Made by a program: the position numbers and the translations under genes. 42,230 nt of DNA from an uncultured Bacteroidales bacterium (lineage in GTDB: Bacteria > Bacteroidota > Bacteroidia > Bacteroidales > UBA932): assembly GCA_947367315.1 (NCBI GenBank), contig CANBDX010000013.1:1-42230 (forward strand). Direction: 5' to 3'. Numbering within the stretch: the stretch's first letter is position 1; each line of letters begins with the position of its first letter. Under the pieces are notes generated by a model. It was not told the origin of the DNA and searched no databases. It was given only the letters and a program-made list of their open reading frames with translations. Below are positions 33,757 to 42,230 of this stretch, piece by piece.

Positions 33757-36700
33757 ACTTTTTTTACTCCTGACGCTCTCAGTGTCCTGTGTAGATGAAA
33801 TACATGAGACTGTTGGCATTGAAAGAGAAATTTCCATTAGGGTAACATCCCAGGACACAAAGACTTCCGGTATAACAGATATAGTCTTTGATGAGGGGGA
33901 CTGCCTCTCGTTGTTCGACGGTCGAGGAAATAACTGTTTCTTTGAACAGGATGACACACAAACAGGAGCGTTTTTCGGCAAAGTTCATAGTGAAGGTGCC
34001 CCTACATATGCACTATATCCTTATTGCGAGTCGGCATATTTGACATCGGGCAAAATTGCTACAGTCTTTCCTAGCCATTTTGAAGCGATAAAGTCCAACT
34101 CTGTGATATGTGGAATGAACCTCTCAGTGGGGGAAGTCATATATTCAAATGATAAATATTCTGCTACATTGAAAAATGTCTGCGGCATCGTGGGGGTAAA
34201 TATTCCTGAGGAGGTAATAGGTATAAGTAATATCAGACTGATTTCAAAAGAAGGAAAGGCTTTGTCAGGTCGGGTTCAGCTTGATTATAATGGAGGAGAA
34301 CCAGTCGTGTGCAGTGTTGAGTCTGGTGAGCCGAGTGTTGATTTCGATATAGCTTCTGACGCCCAAAATAAAGCAGAGGCTGGTAAATACTATTTCTCCA
34401 TCCTACCAGGTACCTATAAAGGTATAAGACTTGAAGTGACACTTTTGAGCGGCGCGGTATATTCCTTCGAGTCTGAAAACACCTTGATTGTAGAGAGAAA
34501 CAAGCGAATATTCTTGAAAGACATTAAATTGAGTGACGTCCAGCTCGCCCCAACGTCTTCAATGAACCTTGAACTCACATTCCCAGCGAGCGATGACGGA
34601 ACATATTGCCCTACGTTATATAAGACAGAAGGACAGACAACATCTTATCTTCCGCCTTACGGAGCTGGAAATTACGATGGCGACACGTATTACTTTTCTC
34701 AGGACGGTTTTGAATACCCTATATTTATAAGTTCTCATAATGCTGCAGGGACTCTGCATCATTGTTGGTGGAAATCCAAGTCCGGCCTTATGTTCAGTGG
34801 TGGGGCGAAGGATGCCTATATCATGGTTCCTCCAGTACCAGGGAAGAAATTGTCGGCTGTTTGCTTGGCAACTAATGGCAGTGTACGCCGTACTATAAGG
34901 ATTGCTGATTATCCTGATGGTAATGCTGACGTGTTACAGTCTGGTAGATACATTGAAGGAAAATCAGGTGCAAACGATCAGCTTGGAAGCTCAATAGATG
35001 TCTCCGCTTTGTCTCGCATAGGTGGAAAACCTCTTTATATATATTTTGCTCATGATGCGATAACGATATCACGGATTGTCCTGAAATATGAAGAGTGCAG
35101 CGACCTTCCTGAAATACCGGAGTATTATACAGACTATATCGCAGAGAAAGCATCTGTTGTAGCCGGATTGCAAAGGAAACTTTCAGACGGCTTTATTTTC
35201 TGGACAGACACTCATGTGAGTGCCAACAGTATGAATTCTCCTGCGTTAATTAATAGAATCGCATCAGTCTCCTCCAATCCTAAAGTGTTCTGGGGTGGTG
35301 ATGCGATACCAGCATACACAACAGATGCCCCCGGACAATGGTTGATCCAGAAAGGTCTACATGAAAGTATTGATCCTCAGACTAAGATTTTCAATGTCCA
35401 TGGCAACCATGACATAACTGCTAAAAACAGCAAGGATTCCTCGCAAGGTTTTACCATGTCTAAAGATGGTGTAAAGGATTGCTTTATAGGTGCAATGTCT
35501 ACAGATATAGTTCGAAACAGTCTTGATGAAAACGGCTTATACTACTACTATGATCAGACATCTGCAAAGGTCAGATATATAGTCATGGATCTGTATGAGA
35601 ATTATTCAGGAGAAAACATTCCGTGGGGCGTGACTTCCGGAGTGTCAACCACGCAGATGGACTGGATTTTCAAAGAGGCAGTCTTGAATGCTCCTGAGGG
35701 TTATAGACTCTTATTCCTGATGCACAATTCTGTGGGCTTTTACCGTAATGATCCAATGTTTAAAAATCTTTATGATGCTCTCTTGGCACTATCGTCACAT
35801 AGTAGCAGTCAGTCTTATGATTTTTCAACACGTGAAGATCTGTCTCTTCTGATGGTATTGGGTGGACATGCTCATCATGATATGCAGATTGGCTTAGGAG
35901 GTGTATTCTATGTACAGACAGCCTCTGATGCATGTTATGAGGACTTCAAGAGAAGCCCGTTTGCAGATACTTCAATACAGAGGTTGAGCAGTTCAATATA
36001 TGAGCAGGCATTCGACTTTGTCGGTATATCTGATGACTATGAGACAATAACAATGTTAAGGATAGGTGTGGGAGGCAATCGTCGTTATCACCTGAAACCT
36101 ATCCAGATGGTTCCAGGCGATAAATTGAAACTTGAGTCAGACAATGCTGTAAAATGGTTCTGTTATGATTCAGAAAGCCGCTATGAATCAAGTACATGGA
36201 CATTGTATTCGGATGTGGCGACAATAAGCGCAGATGGAACAGTTACAGCAGCAGCCCCTGGAGATGCTGTAGTTGCGGCAATGGATGACGATCATAATCT
36301 TGAACTTTTTTACATATCCGTTACAGAAGAGACATTTGTTAATCTTTCAGATAAAGGTACAGCCAACTGCTATATTGTCACAGAGTCAGGAAGATACAGG
36401 TTTGATGCTTCAATCAAGGGATGCGGCAGTGAGTCCGTCGGAGCGGTGGCAAGTGCCCATGTGCTATGGGAAACATTCGGTAGCTCTGTAAGTATTACTT
36501 CTGGCGAACTGATAAATAATGTATCGTATCGTGACGGATATGTGACTTTTTCAACTCCAGATAGTTTCAAGAATGGTAATGCTTTGGTCGCAGTGAAAGA
36601 TGCGACTGGCAACGTTTTATGGTCATGGCATATATGGTGCGTCTCTGATGAAATCAAGGAAATTGAATATGCACGTGGCGCCGGCATCATGATGGACAGA

Positions 36701-37321
36701 AACATTGGAGCAACGCGTGCGTCTGCCAATACATATACTTCTTATGGTTTGTTATATCAGTGGGGAAGAAAGGATCCTTTCCTCGGATCATCAAATATAT
36801 ATCAGCCGATTGAACCTAAAAATACTCTGGAGTCATTTAATGATGTTTCATCTTCAAATGGCGGAACTGTCTCATATTCAGTGGCTCATCCTACAACCTT
36901 CATCCTTGAAGACTCACACTCTGGTGATTGGTTGAAGCAGGCTGACAATTCTTTATGGAGTGCAGTCAAGACAATATATGATCCATGTCCTTTGGGATGG
37001 AAGGTTCCATATGGCGGCGACCAGAGTGTCTGGGCCACAGCCAAAGACAGCCCGATGATCTTCAATGGTACATGGTCGACCTCTTATGGAATGAATTTCA
37101 AGACGCATTTCGGTACCTCTGTAACAGCATGGTATCCTGCTGCAGGATATCGTAAAGGTGCTGACGGAGAATTATGCGATGTCGGAAGTGCTGGCTTTTA
37201 TTGGAGTACAGCACCTTCTGCTGATGCTGTTACGGGATTCATGTTCTCATCCAGCTCAAATGTACTGCCGATATATTATGGAAAGGCGGATGCTTGTAGT
37301 GTCCGTTGCATTAAAGAGTAA
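33734..37321 (+). CDS. Fused fimbrillin-like + metallophosphoesterase + FISUMP lipoprotein (A'B')
   Basis: A 1195-residue lipoprotein (C19 followed by VDEIHE, an acidic surface-export type signal). Residues ~25-450 repeat the fimbrillin-like protein of 28228-29613 (SVICGMNLSVGEV, YSATLKNVCGIVGVN, YYFSILPGTYKGIRLEV). Residues ~455-790 repeat the secreted phosphoesterase with all ligands: D492-x-H494 (WTDTH), WGGDA, GNHD, LMHNS and GGHAHHD. A Big_2-like segment follows (DVATISADGTVTAAAPG), then a C-terminal FISUMP domain (~930-1195) with MMDRNIGATRAS, YQWGRKDPF, DPCPLGWKVP and GFYWST. ATG 33734 lies inside the previous gene (23-bp overlap). It is likely a cell-surface phosphoesterase with its own glycan-binding domains. 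Confidence 0.85.
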   Translation: MKLININRLFLLLTLSVSCVDEIHETVGIEREISIRVTSQDTKTSGITDIVFDEGDCLSLFDGRGNNCFFEQDDTQTGAFFGKVHSEGAPTYALYPYCESAYLTSGKIATVFPSHFEAIKSNSVICGMNLSVGEVIYSNDKYSATLKNVCGIVGVNIPEEVIGISNIRLISKEGKALSGRVQLDYNGGEPVVCSVESGEPSVDFDIASDAQNKAEAGKYYFSILPGTYKGIRLEVTLLSGAVYSFESENTLIVERNKRIFLKDIKLSDVQLAPTSSMNLELTFPASDDGTYCPTLYKTEGQTTSYLPPYGAGNYDGDTYYFSQDGFEYPIFISSHNAAGTLHHCWWKSKSGLMFSGGAKDAYIMVPPVPGKKLSAVCLATNGSVRRTIRIADYPDGNADVLQSGRYIEGKSGANDQLGSSIDVSALSRIGGKPLYIYFAHDAITISRIVLKYEECSDLPEIPEYYTDYIAEKASVVAGLQRKLSDGFIFWTDTHVSANSMNSPALINRIASVSSNPKVFWGGDAIPAYTTDAPGQWLIQKGLHESIDPQTKIFNVHGNHDITAKNSKDSSQGFTMSKDGVKDCFIGAMSTDIVRNSLDENGLYYYYDQTSAKVRYIVMDLYENYSGENIPWGVTSGVSTTQMDWIFKEAVLNAPEGYRLLFLMHNSVGFYRNDPMFKNLYDALLALSSHSSSQSYDFSTREDLSLLMVLGGHAHHDMQIGLGGVFYVQTASDACYEDFKRSPFADTSIQRLSSSIYEQAFDFVGISDDYETITMLRIGVGGNRRYHLKPIQMVPGDKLKLESDNAVKWFCYDSESRYESSTWTLYSDVATISADGTVTAAAPGDAVVAAMDDDHNLELFYISVTEETFVNLSDKGTANCYIVTESGRYRFDASIKGCGSESVGAVASAHVLWETFGSSVSITSGELINNVSYRDGYVTFSTPDSFKNGNALVAVKDATGNVLWSWHIWCVSDEIKEIEYARGAGIMMDRNIGATRASANTYTSYGLLYQWGRKDPFLGSSNIYQPIEPKNTLESFNDVSSSNGGTVSYSVAHPTTFILEDSHSGDWLKQADNSLWSAVKTIYDPCPLGWKVPYGGDQSVWATAKDSPMIFNGTWSTSYGMNFKTHFGTSVTAWYPAAGYRKGADGELCDVGSAGFYWSTAPSADAVTGFMFSSSSNVLPIYYGKADACSVRCIKE

Positions 37322-37342
37322 AATTACGTATCCATATTCATT

Positions 37343-39577
37343 ATGAAGAAACTCGTTTATTTATTAACCTGCATTTGTATGATAGCTGGATGCGGGAACC
37401 ATATCACAAAGAAAGAATATGGCAAATTTAATCTGTTGATTCAGTCACGTGGACCTGTTATTGGCTATAGCCCCGAATCCGGTGTGGAGATTCTTGAAAT
37501 TGATGGCTACGTATTCAAAGACCTTAATCGTAATGGGAGACTGGATCCTTACGAAGATTGGAGACTTGATCCGAAGGAAAGAGCAAGTGACCTTGCGTCT
37601 CAGATGAGTATAGAACAAATAGCTGGTCTTATGCTCTATAGCTCGCATGTAAAAGTGGAAGATACCATTCCTTCAGATAAGGTCCTTGCATTCTTGAAGG
37701 AAGATCATCTCCGCCACGTTCTTGTGACAAAGGTGAAAGATGCCTATACAGGTGCAGTGTGGCATAATAATGTTCAAGCCCAGATGGAGGCAGAGCATTT
37801 GGGTATACCTACCAATAACAGTTCTGATCCACGAAATTACACAGAGGCGGACGGTGAATTCAATGAAGGCTCCGGCGGAGACATATCTCATTGGCCAAGG
37901 GAAATGGGATTGGCTGCTACATTTGACATGGATATAATTCGACGTCATGGCGAGATTGCATCTGCCGAGTACAGGGCCTTAGGTATTACAACCACTTTGT
38001 CACCTCAGATAGATCTGTCGACCGATCCACGTTGGAGACGATTTTATGGTACATTCTCCGAGGATGAAAAACTATGTGCCGATATTGCCAGGACATATAC
38101 AGATGCATTTCAGACCACTGAAGGGTCCAAGACCGGTTGGGGAATTAAAAGTGTCAACTGTATGGCAAAGCATTGGCCTGGAGGTGGATCAGGAGAGGGT
38201 GGACGTGATGCTCACTACTGTTTCGGACAATATGCAGTCTATCCTGGAGACAATTTTGAGACACATCTGAAGCCATTCACTGAGGGTGTCTTCAATTTAA
38301 AAGACAAGACAGGAATGTGTGCAGCTGTCATGCCGTATTATACAATATCATATGGTCAGGATCCCTCAGGTAAAAACGTAGCCAACGGCTTCAGCAAATA
38401 TATCATTACCGATCTCCTTCGTGAAACATATGAATATGACGGAGTGGTTTGTACTGACTGGGGAATTACTGGAAACAACGACAAGGTGCATCTTATGAAC
38501 GGTAAACCATGGGGTGTTGCAGATCTCAGTGTCGACGAACGTCATTTTGAGGTCCTTCTGGCCGGTGTCGATCAGTTTGGAGGAAACAATGATAAAGAGC
38601 CTGTGATAGGTGCATATAATATTTGGTGTGAACGTTATGGCAAGGACAGCGCAGATGAGAGGTTCAGATTATCAGCATCAAGACTCCTTCGTAATTTCTT
38701 CCGTGTGGGAGTATTTGAAAATCCGTATGTCATTCCGGAAGAGACTGTTAAGATAGTTGGATGCAAAGAGTTTGTCGCTGAGGGTTATGATGCACAGGTG
38801 AAATCAATCGTCATGGTAAAGAACCATGATGATGCGCTTCCGATGCAAAGAGGAAAGAAAGTATACATGCCTAAACGTCATTATCCGGCTTCGATCCCAT
38901 TCTTTGGCAGACATTTCAGGCCAGCTAAGGATCATTGGGCATATCCTATTGATACGACGATGCTCGGGAAGTATTTCGATTTCACTGATAACCCCGAAGA
39001 GGCTGATTTTGCTGTAGTTCACATTCTTTCTCCGGAAGGCAACTGGGGATATTCGGAGAAAGAAGTAGAGGAGGGTGGAACCGGATATATTCCTATCAGT
39101 CTTCAATATACTGATTACACTGCAGAACATGCACGCAAAAAAAGTATTGCTGGAGGAGATCCTAAGGAAAACTTTACAGATCGTGGCTACCATGGTAAGT
39201 CAGAAAAGACCTACAATATTGATGATCTCAATGTCATTATAAAAACAAAGAAGGCAATGGGTGACAAACCTGTGATAGTGATGGTGCAGACAGACAGACC
39301 ATTCGTTCCTGAGTTCGAGCCGTATGCAGATGCCATACTGCTTGGCTTTGGAGTCAGCAATCAGGCTTTTCTAGATATAGTGAGCGGTGTAGCCGAACCC
39401 TACGGTCTTCTTCCTCTCCAGCTGCCAAAAGACATGAAGACAGTTGAAGAACAATTTGAGGATGTGGGACGAGATATGGAGTGCTATACAGATGCTGATG
39501 GCAATTTATATGATTTTGCATATGGTCTAAACTGGGATGGCATTATAAATGATTGGCGTGTCGAACGATATAAATAG
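37343..39577 (+). CDS. GH3 family glycoside hydrolase lipoprotein
   Basis: A 744-residue lipoprotein (lipobox MIAGC, C17). An EF-hand-like calcium loop DLNRNGRLDPYE lies at residues 60-71. The GH3 barrel shows LGITTTLSPQIDLSTDPRW, the substrate-binding AKHWPGGG and the nucleophile Asp372 in VVCTDWG, followed by the alpha/beta second domain (VMVKNHDDALPM). These are features of exo-acting beta-glucosidase/beta-xylosidase-type GH3 enzymes; the retained sugar cannot be told. It starts 22 bp after the fused lipoprotein and is the last gene of the polysaccharide locus, 45 bp before rhamnulokinase. Periplasmic or outer-membrane location. Confidence 0.9.
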   Translation: MKKLVYLLTCICMIAGCGNHITKKEYGKFNLLIQSRGPVIGYSPESGVEILEIDGYVFKDLNRNGRLDPYEDWRLDPKERASDLASQMSIEQIAGLMLYSSHVKVEDTIPSDKVLAFLKEDHLRHVLVTKVKDAYTGAVWHNNVQAQMEAEHLGIPTNNSSDPRNYTEADGEFNEGSGGDISHWPREMGLAATFDMDIIRRHGEIASAEYRALGITTTLSPQIDLSTDPRWRRFYGTFSEDEKLCADIARTYTDAFQTTEGSKTGWGIKSVNCMAKHWPGGGSGEGGRDAHYCFGQYAVYPGDNFETHLKPFTEGVFNLKDKTGMCAAVMPYYTISYGQDPSGKNVANGFSKYIITDLLRETYEYDGVVCTDWGITGNNDKVHLMNGKPWGVADLSVDERHFEVLLAGVDQFGGNNDKEPVIGAYNIWCERYGKDSADERFRLSASRLLRNFFRVGVFENPYVIPEETVKIVGCKEFVAEGYDAQVKSIVMVKNHDDALPMQRGKKVYMPKRHYPASIPFFGRHFRPAKDHWAYPIDTTMLGKYFDFTDNPEEADFAVVHILSPEGNWGYSEKEVEEGGTGYIPISLQYTDYTAEHARKKSIAGGDPKENFTDRGYHGKSEKTYNIDDLNVIIKTKKAMGDKPVIVMVQTDRPFVPEFEPYADAILLGFGVSNQAFLDIVSGVAEPYGLLPLQLPKDMKTVEEQFEDVGRDMECYTDADGNLYDFAYGLNWDGIINDWRVERYK

Positions 39578-39622
39578 ATTCGACGAACGTTTCTTTAGAT
39601 TACAGATATAAATTCAATTGTG

Positions 39623-41038
39623 ATGAGTAAAAGAAATTTCTTTGCCATAGATCTCGGTGCCACAAGTGGTAGGACCATTCTCGCAAGTTACGACGGAACG
39701 CGTGTGGAGATGCAGGAAGTTACACGTTTTACCAATCCGATGATTCCCCTCGGAGGACATCTCTATTGGGATATTGCCGGATTATACAATGAAGTGCTCG
39801 GCGGGCTTCGCAAGGTGGCTTCGGAGGGCATTGCTATCGACTCCATCGGAATCGACACCTGGGGCTGTGATTTTGCTTTCTTTGGGAAAGACGGACAGTT
39901 GCTTGGTATGCCACATTGCTACCGTGATCAGCATACTGTAGGTGCGCAGGAGAAGTTTTTCGAGAAGATGTCTGCTGCTGAAGTTTACAAGCGCACGGGT
40001 ATCCAGTTCATGGATTTCAACTCGCTGTTCCAGCTGGACACATTAAAGCGCAATGGCAGTTCTGCGCTTGAAGCGGCTGACAAGATCCTGTTTATACCCG
40101 ATGCCCTCATATACATGCTTACCGGCAAGGCAATCTGCGAATATACCGTCGCATCGACCTCGCAGATGCTCAATCCTATGACGGGAGATCTTGATCTTGA
40201 TATCTTGAAGGCTCTTGACATTCCTCGTGACAAATTCGGTGTGATGACCCAGCCGGGTACCGTGGTGGGCACATTGACTGCTCAGGTGCAGGAGGCCACC
40301 GGACTCGGAGCGATTCCGGTCGTGGCAGTCGCGGGTCATGATACGGGTTCGGCTGTTGCAGCCGTGCCGGCATCCGACAGGGAGTACGCATATCTCAGTT
40401 GCGGAACATGGTCACTCCTTGGCATCGAATCAGCAAAGGCGATTATTTCGGAAGACAGCTTCCGTGAGAACTTCACCAATGAAGGTGGAATAGAGGACAC
40501 AACTCGATTCCTGAAGAACATTTGCGGCCTTTGGCTGTTCGAGCAGAGCCGTAAGGAGTTCAAGAACGTGCCGGCATCTGTGGGTGAGTTGGTTGCATTG
40601 TGCGAGGAGTCAACATATGACGGCCTCATTAATCCGGATGATCCTTGCTTTGCCGCTCCGGCATCGATGACTGCCGCGATCCGTGAGTATTGTGCTGCAA
40701 CCGCTCAGGCTGAGCCTCAGAGTCCTGCAGATTATTGCAGATGTATCTTCAGAAGCCTTGCCAACCGTTATCGTGAGATCGTTGATATCCTTCAAGGCAT
40801 GTGTGATTTTCAGATAAAGAAACTCCATGTCATCGGCGGCGGCTCGCAGAATAAATATCTGATGCAGTATGCGGCCAATGCCTTGAAGATGCCGGTTATC
40901 TGCGGTCCTGTCGAGGGAACGGCATTGGGAAATGTACTTATGCAGATGAAAGCTTCCGGTGCTGTTGAAACCCTTGAACAGATGAGGGAAATTTCCGCGG
41001 CTTCTGTGGAACTTGTTACTTACACTCCAGAAAAATAA
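39623..41038 (+). CDS. rhaB: Rhamnulokinase
   Basis: A 471-residue FGGY-family kinase that phosphorylates L-rhamnulose to rhamnulose 1-phosphate. Recognised from FFAIDLGATSGRTILASYDG, the rhamnulokinase-typical YWDIAGLY, DTWGCDFAFF, the central GHDTGSAVAAVP and LSCGTWSLLG, and the C-terminal HVIGGGSQNKYLMQYAANAL. Normal family length. A GTG codon at 39620 directly precedes ATG 39623; the ATG is preferred. The isomerase gene follows after 17 bp. Third-position G/C use is visibly higher than in the polysaccharide locus just upstream. Confidence 0.95.
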   Translation: MSKRNFFAIDLGATSGRTILASYDGTRVEMQEVTRFTNPMIPLGGHLYWDIAGLYNEVLGGLRKVASEGIAIDSIGIDTWGCDFAFFGKDGQLLGMPHCYRDQHTVGAQEKFFEKMSAAEVYKRTGIQFMDFNSLFQLDTLKRNGSSALEAADKILFIPDALIYMLTGKAICEYTVASTSQMLNPMTGDLDLDILKALDIPRDKFGVMTQPGTVVGTLTAQVQEATGLGAIPVVAVAGHDTGSAVAAVPASDREYAYLSCGTWSLLGIESAKAIISEDSFRENFTNEGGIEDTTRFLKNICGLWLFEQSRKEFKNVPASVGELVALCEESTYDGLINPDDPCFAAPASMTAAIREYCAATAQAEPQSPADYCRCIFRSLANRYREIVDILQGMCDFQIKKLHVIGGGSQNKYLMQYAANALKMPVICGPVEGTALGNVLMQMKASGAVETLEQMREISAASVELVTYTPEK

Positions 41039-41055
41039 TAATAAATAATCATACA

Positions 41056-42230
41056 ATGAAAGAGACACTCATCCATCAGGCGTATGAGATCGCCAAGGAG
41101 CGTTACGCCGAACTCGGAATCGACACTGAAAAAGTACTACAGCAGCTTCAGGACTTCCATCTCAGCATGCACTGCTGGCAGGCTGATGACGTGAAGGGCT
41201 TCGAAGTGCAGGCAGGAGACCTCTCCGGAGGTATTCAGTCAACAGGTAATTACCCTGGCGCAGCACGCAATATTGATGAACTTCGTGCAGATGTACTTAA
41301 GGCAAAGAGCCTCATTCCCGGTAACCACAGACTCAATCTTCATGAGATCTATGGAGACTTTCAGGGTAAGGTAGTTGACCGCGACGAAGTGACTGTAGAG
41401 CACTTCCAGAGCTGGATCGACTGGGCTGCAGAAAACAATACCAAGCTCGATTTTAACTCTACCTCATTCTCACACCCTAAGAGCGGCAACCTCTCTCTCT
41501 CAAACCCAGACGAGAGCATCCGCAAGTTCTGGGTGGAGCATACAAAGCGTTGCCGTGACATCGCTGACGCGATGGGTAAGGCTCAGAATGACCCTTGTAT
41601 CATGAACGTATGGGTACATGACGGGTGTAAGGACGTATCTGTAAACCACTATCTTTATCGTGAGACCCTCAAGAAGTCCCTTGACGAGATCTTTGCAGAT
41701 AAGAAGGATTGGATGAAGGACTGCATCGAGGGCAAGGTGTTCGGAATCGGCCTTGAAAGCTTCACAGTGGGTTCACATGATTTCTACACTGCATATGCAG
41801 CAAAGAACAACATGATGCTCACTATCGACACAGGTCACTACCATCCTACTGAAATCCCTGGTGACAAGGTATCTGCAGTGCTCCAGTTCGTCCCTGAACT
41901 CATGCTTCATGTAAGCCGTCCGGTACGTTGGGACTCTGACCATGTGACCATCATGGACGACAACACTCAGGAACTTTTCTCTGAGATTGTTCGTGCAGGT
42001 GCTCTTGACCGCGTTCACTACGGACTCGACTTCTTCGACGGATCCATCAACCGTATCGGTGCATACGTGATAGGTTCACGTTCAGCACAGAAATGCATGT
42101 GCAAGGCACTTCTCGAGCCACGTGCACTCATCAGCAAACTTGAGCTCGAAGGAGATACATTCCAGGTACTCCAGCTCATCGAGGAAGGCAAGACAATGCC
42201 TTGGAATGCTGTATACGACGAGTTCTGCGT
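41056..42230 (+). CDS. rhaA: L-rhamnose isomerase, 3' end beyond window
   Basis: The first 391 codons of L-rhamnose isomerase, which converts L-rhamnose to L-rhamnulose. No stop codon is reached by the window edge; family members have about 420 residues, so roughly 30 are missing. Family sequences are easy to recognise: LSMHCWQADDVKGFE, the TGNYPGAARNIDEL loop, the SFSHPKSGNLSLSNPD segment, NVWVHDGCKD, and metal and substrate residues in IGLESFTVGSHDFY, TIDTGHYHPTE and RPVRWDSDHV. It follows rhaB in an operon. Confidence 0.95.
   Translation, partial: MKETLIHQAYEIAKERYAELGIDTEKVLQQLQDFHLSMHCWQADDVKGFEVQAGDLSGGIQSTGNYPGAARNIDELRADVLKAKSLIPGNHRLNLHEIYGDFQGKVVDRDEVTVEHFQSWIDWAAENNTKLDFNSTSFSHPKSGNLSLSNPDESIRKFWVEHTKRCRDIADAMGKAQNDPCIMNVWVHDGCKDVSVNHYLYRETLKKSLDEIFADKKDWMKDCIEGKVFGIGLESFTVGSHDFYTAYAAKNNMMLTIDTGHYHPTEIPGDKVSAVLQFVPELMLHVSRPVRWDSDHVTIMDDNTQELFSEIVRAGALDRVHYGLDFFDGSINRIGAYVIGSRSAQKCMCKALLEPRALISKLELEGDTFQVLQLIEEGKTMPWNAVYDEFC

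Larger units (their letters stand above)
28228..37321 (+). repeat. Rearranged gene-module duplication A-B-C / C'-A'B'
   Basis: Three unrelated protein types occur twice here: fimbrillin-like A (28228-29613 and the first ~450 residues of the 33734 gene), metallophosphoesterase B (29621-30916 and residues ~455-860 of the same gene) and beta-helix C (30913-32331 and 32338-33756). The second set is in the order C'-A'-B' with A' and B' fused and a FISUMP domain added. DNA-level similarity looks low, so the duplication is not recent. Confidence 0.85.

Overview
The window looks like chromosomal DNA of a member of the Bacteroidales. The evidence is SusC/SusD outer-membrane pairs, BACON and Fib_succ_major (FISUMP) domains, many lipoproteins with acidic residues after the lipobox cysteine, Bacteroides-type -7 boxes (TAnnTTTG) and almost no Shine-Dalgarno sequences. 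The genus cannot be settled from this sequence. No rRNA, tRNA, CRISPR array, transposase or integrase was seen. The whole window reads as one large polysaccharide-utilisation and sugar-acid catabolism region.

Region 1 (about 107-11401, all minus strand) is a tightly packed operon. In transcription order it encodes a surface or periplasmic lipoprotein with a predicted glycosidase TIM barrel, an L-rhamnose-mutarotase-family protein, an SDR sugar dehydrogenase, an IlvD-type sugar-acid dehydratase, a KDPG-type aldolase, a KDG kinase, a fumarate-reductase-like FAD protein, a DUF1116-like protein, a cupin + metallo-beta-lactamase fusion and a sodium:solute symporter. Dehydrogenase, lactonase candidate, dehydratase, kinase and aldolase together would make a semi-phosphorylative Entner-Doudoroff-type route. 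The FAD, DUF1116 and cupin-MBL trio has no obvious textbook role there.

Region 2 (11402-17152) starts with a 324-bp divergent promoter region. It is followed by a clan-A glycosidase (GH39-like), a dicarboxylate-type cation symporter and an unusual transmembrane regulator: a two-component-type periplasmic propeller sensor joined directly to an AraC DNA-binding domain with no kinase or receiver. A 38-bp element upstream of this unit recurs (31 of 38 identical) upstream of region 3, each time at the same distance from a TAATTTTG -7 box. It is the natural candidate operator for this regulator.

Region 3 (17277-39577, plus strand) is the uptake and degradation locus. It holds a BACON lipoprotein, a short SusC without the usual N-terminal domain, a full SusC/SusD pair and a BACON/FISUMP lipoprotein. 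Then comes a 44-residue peptide gene and a remarkable duplicated module: fimbrillin-like lipoprotein (A), secreted metallophosphoesterase (B) and parallel beta-helix protein (C), followed by a second beta-helix (C') and a 1195-residue lipoprotein that fuses A', B' and a FISUMP domain. A GH3 glycosidase closes the locus.

Region 4 (39623-42230) is the classical rhamnose pair: rhamnulokinase and the first 391 codons of L-rhamnose isomerase, cut by the window edge. With the mutarotase at the other side, this suggests a rhamnose-containing, probably acidic and possibly phosphorylated glycan as the substrate of the locus. That substrate is an inference.
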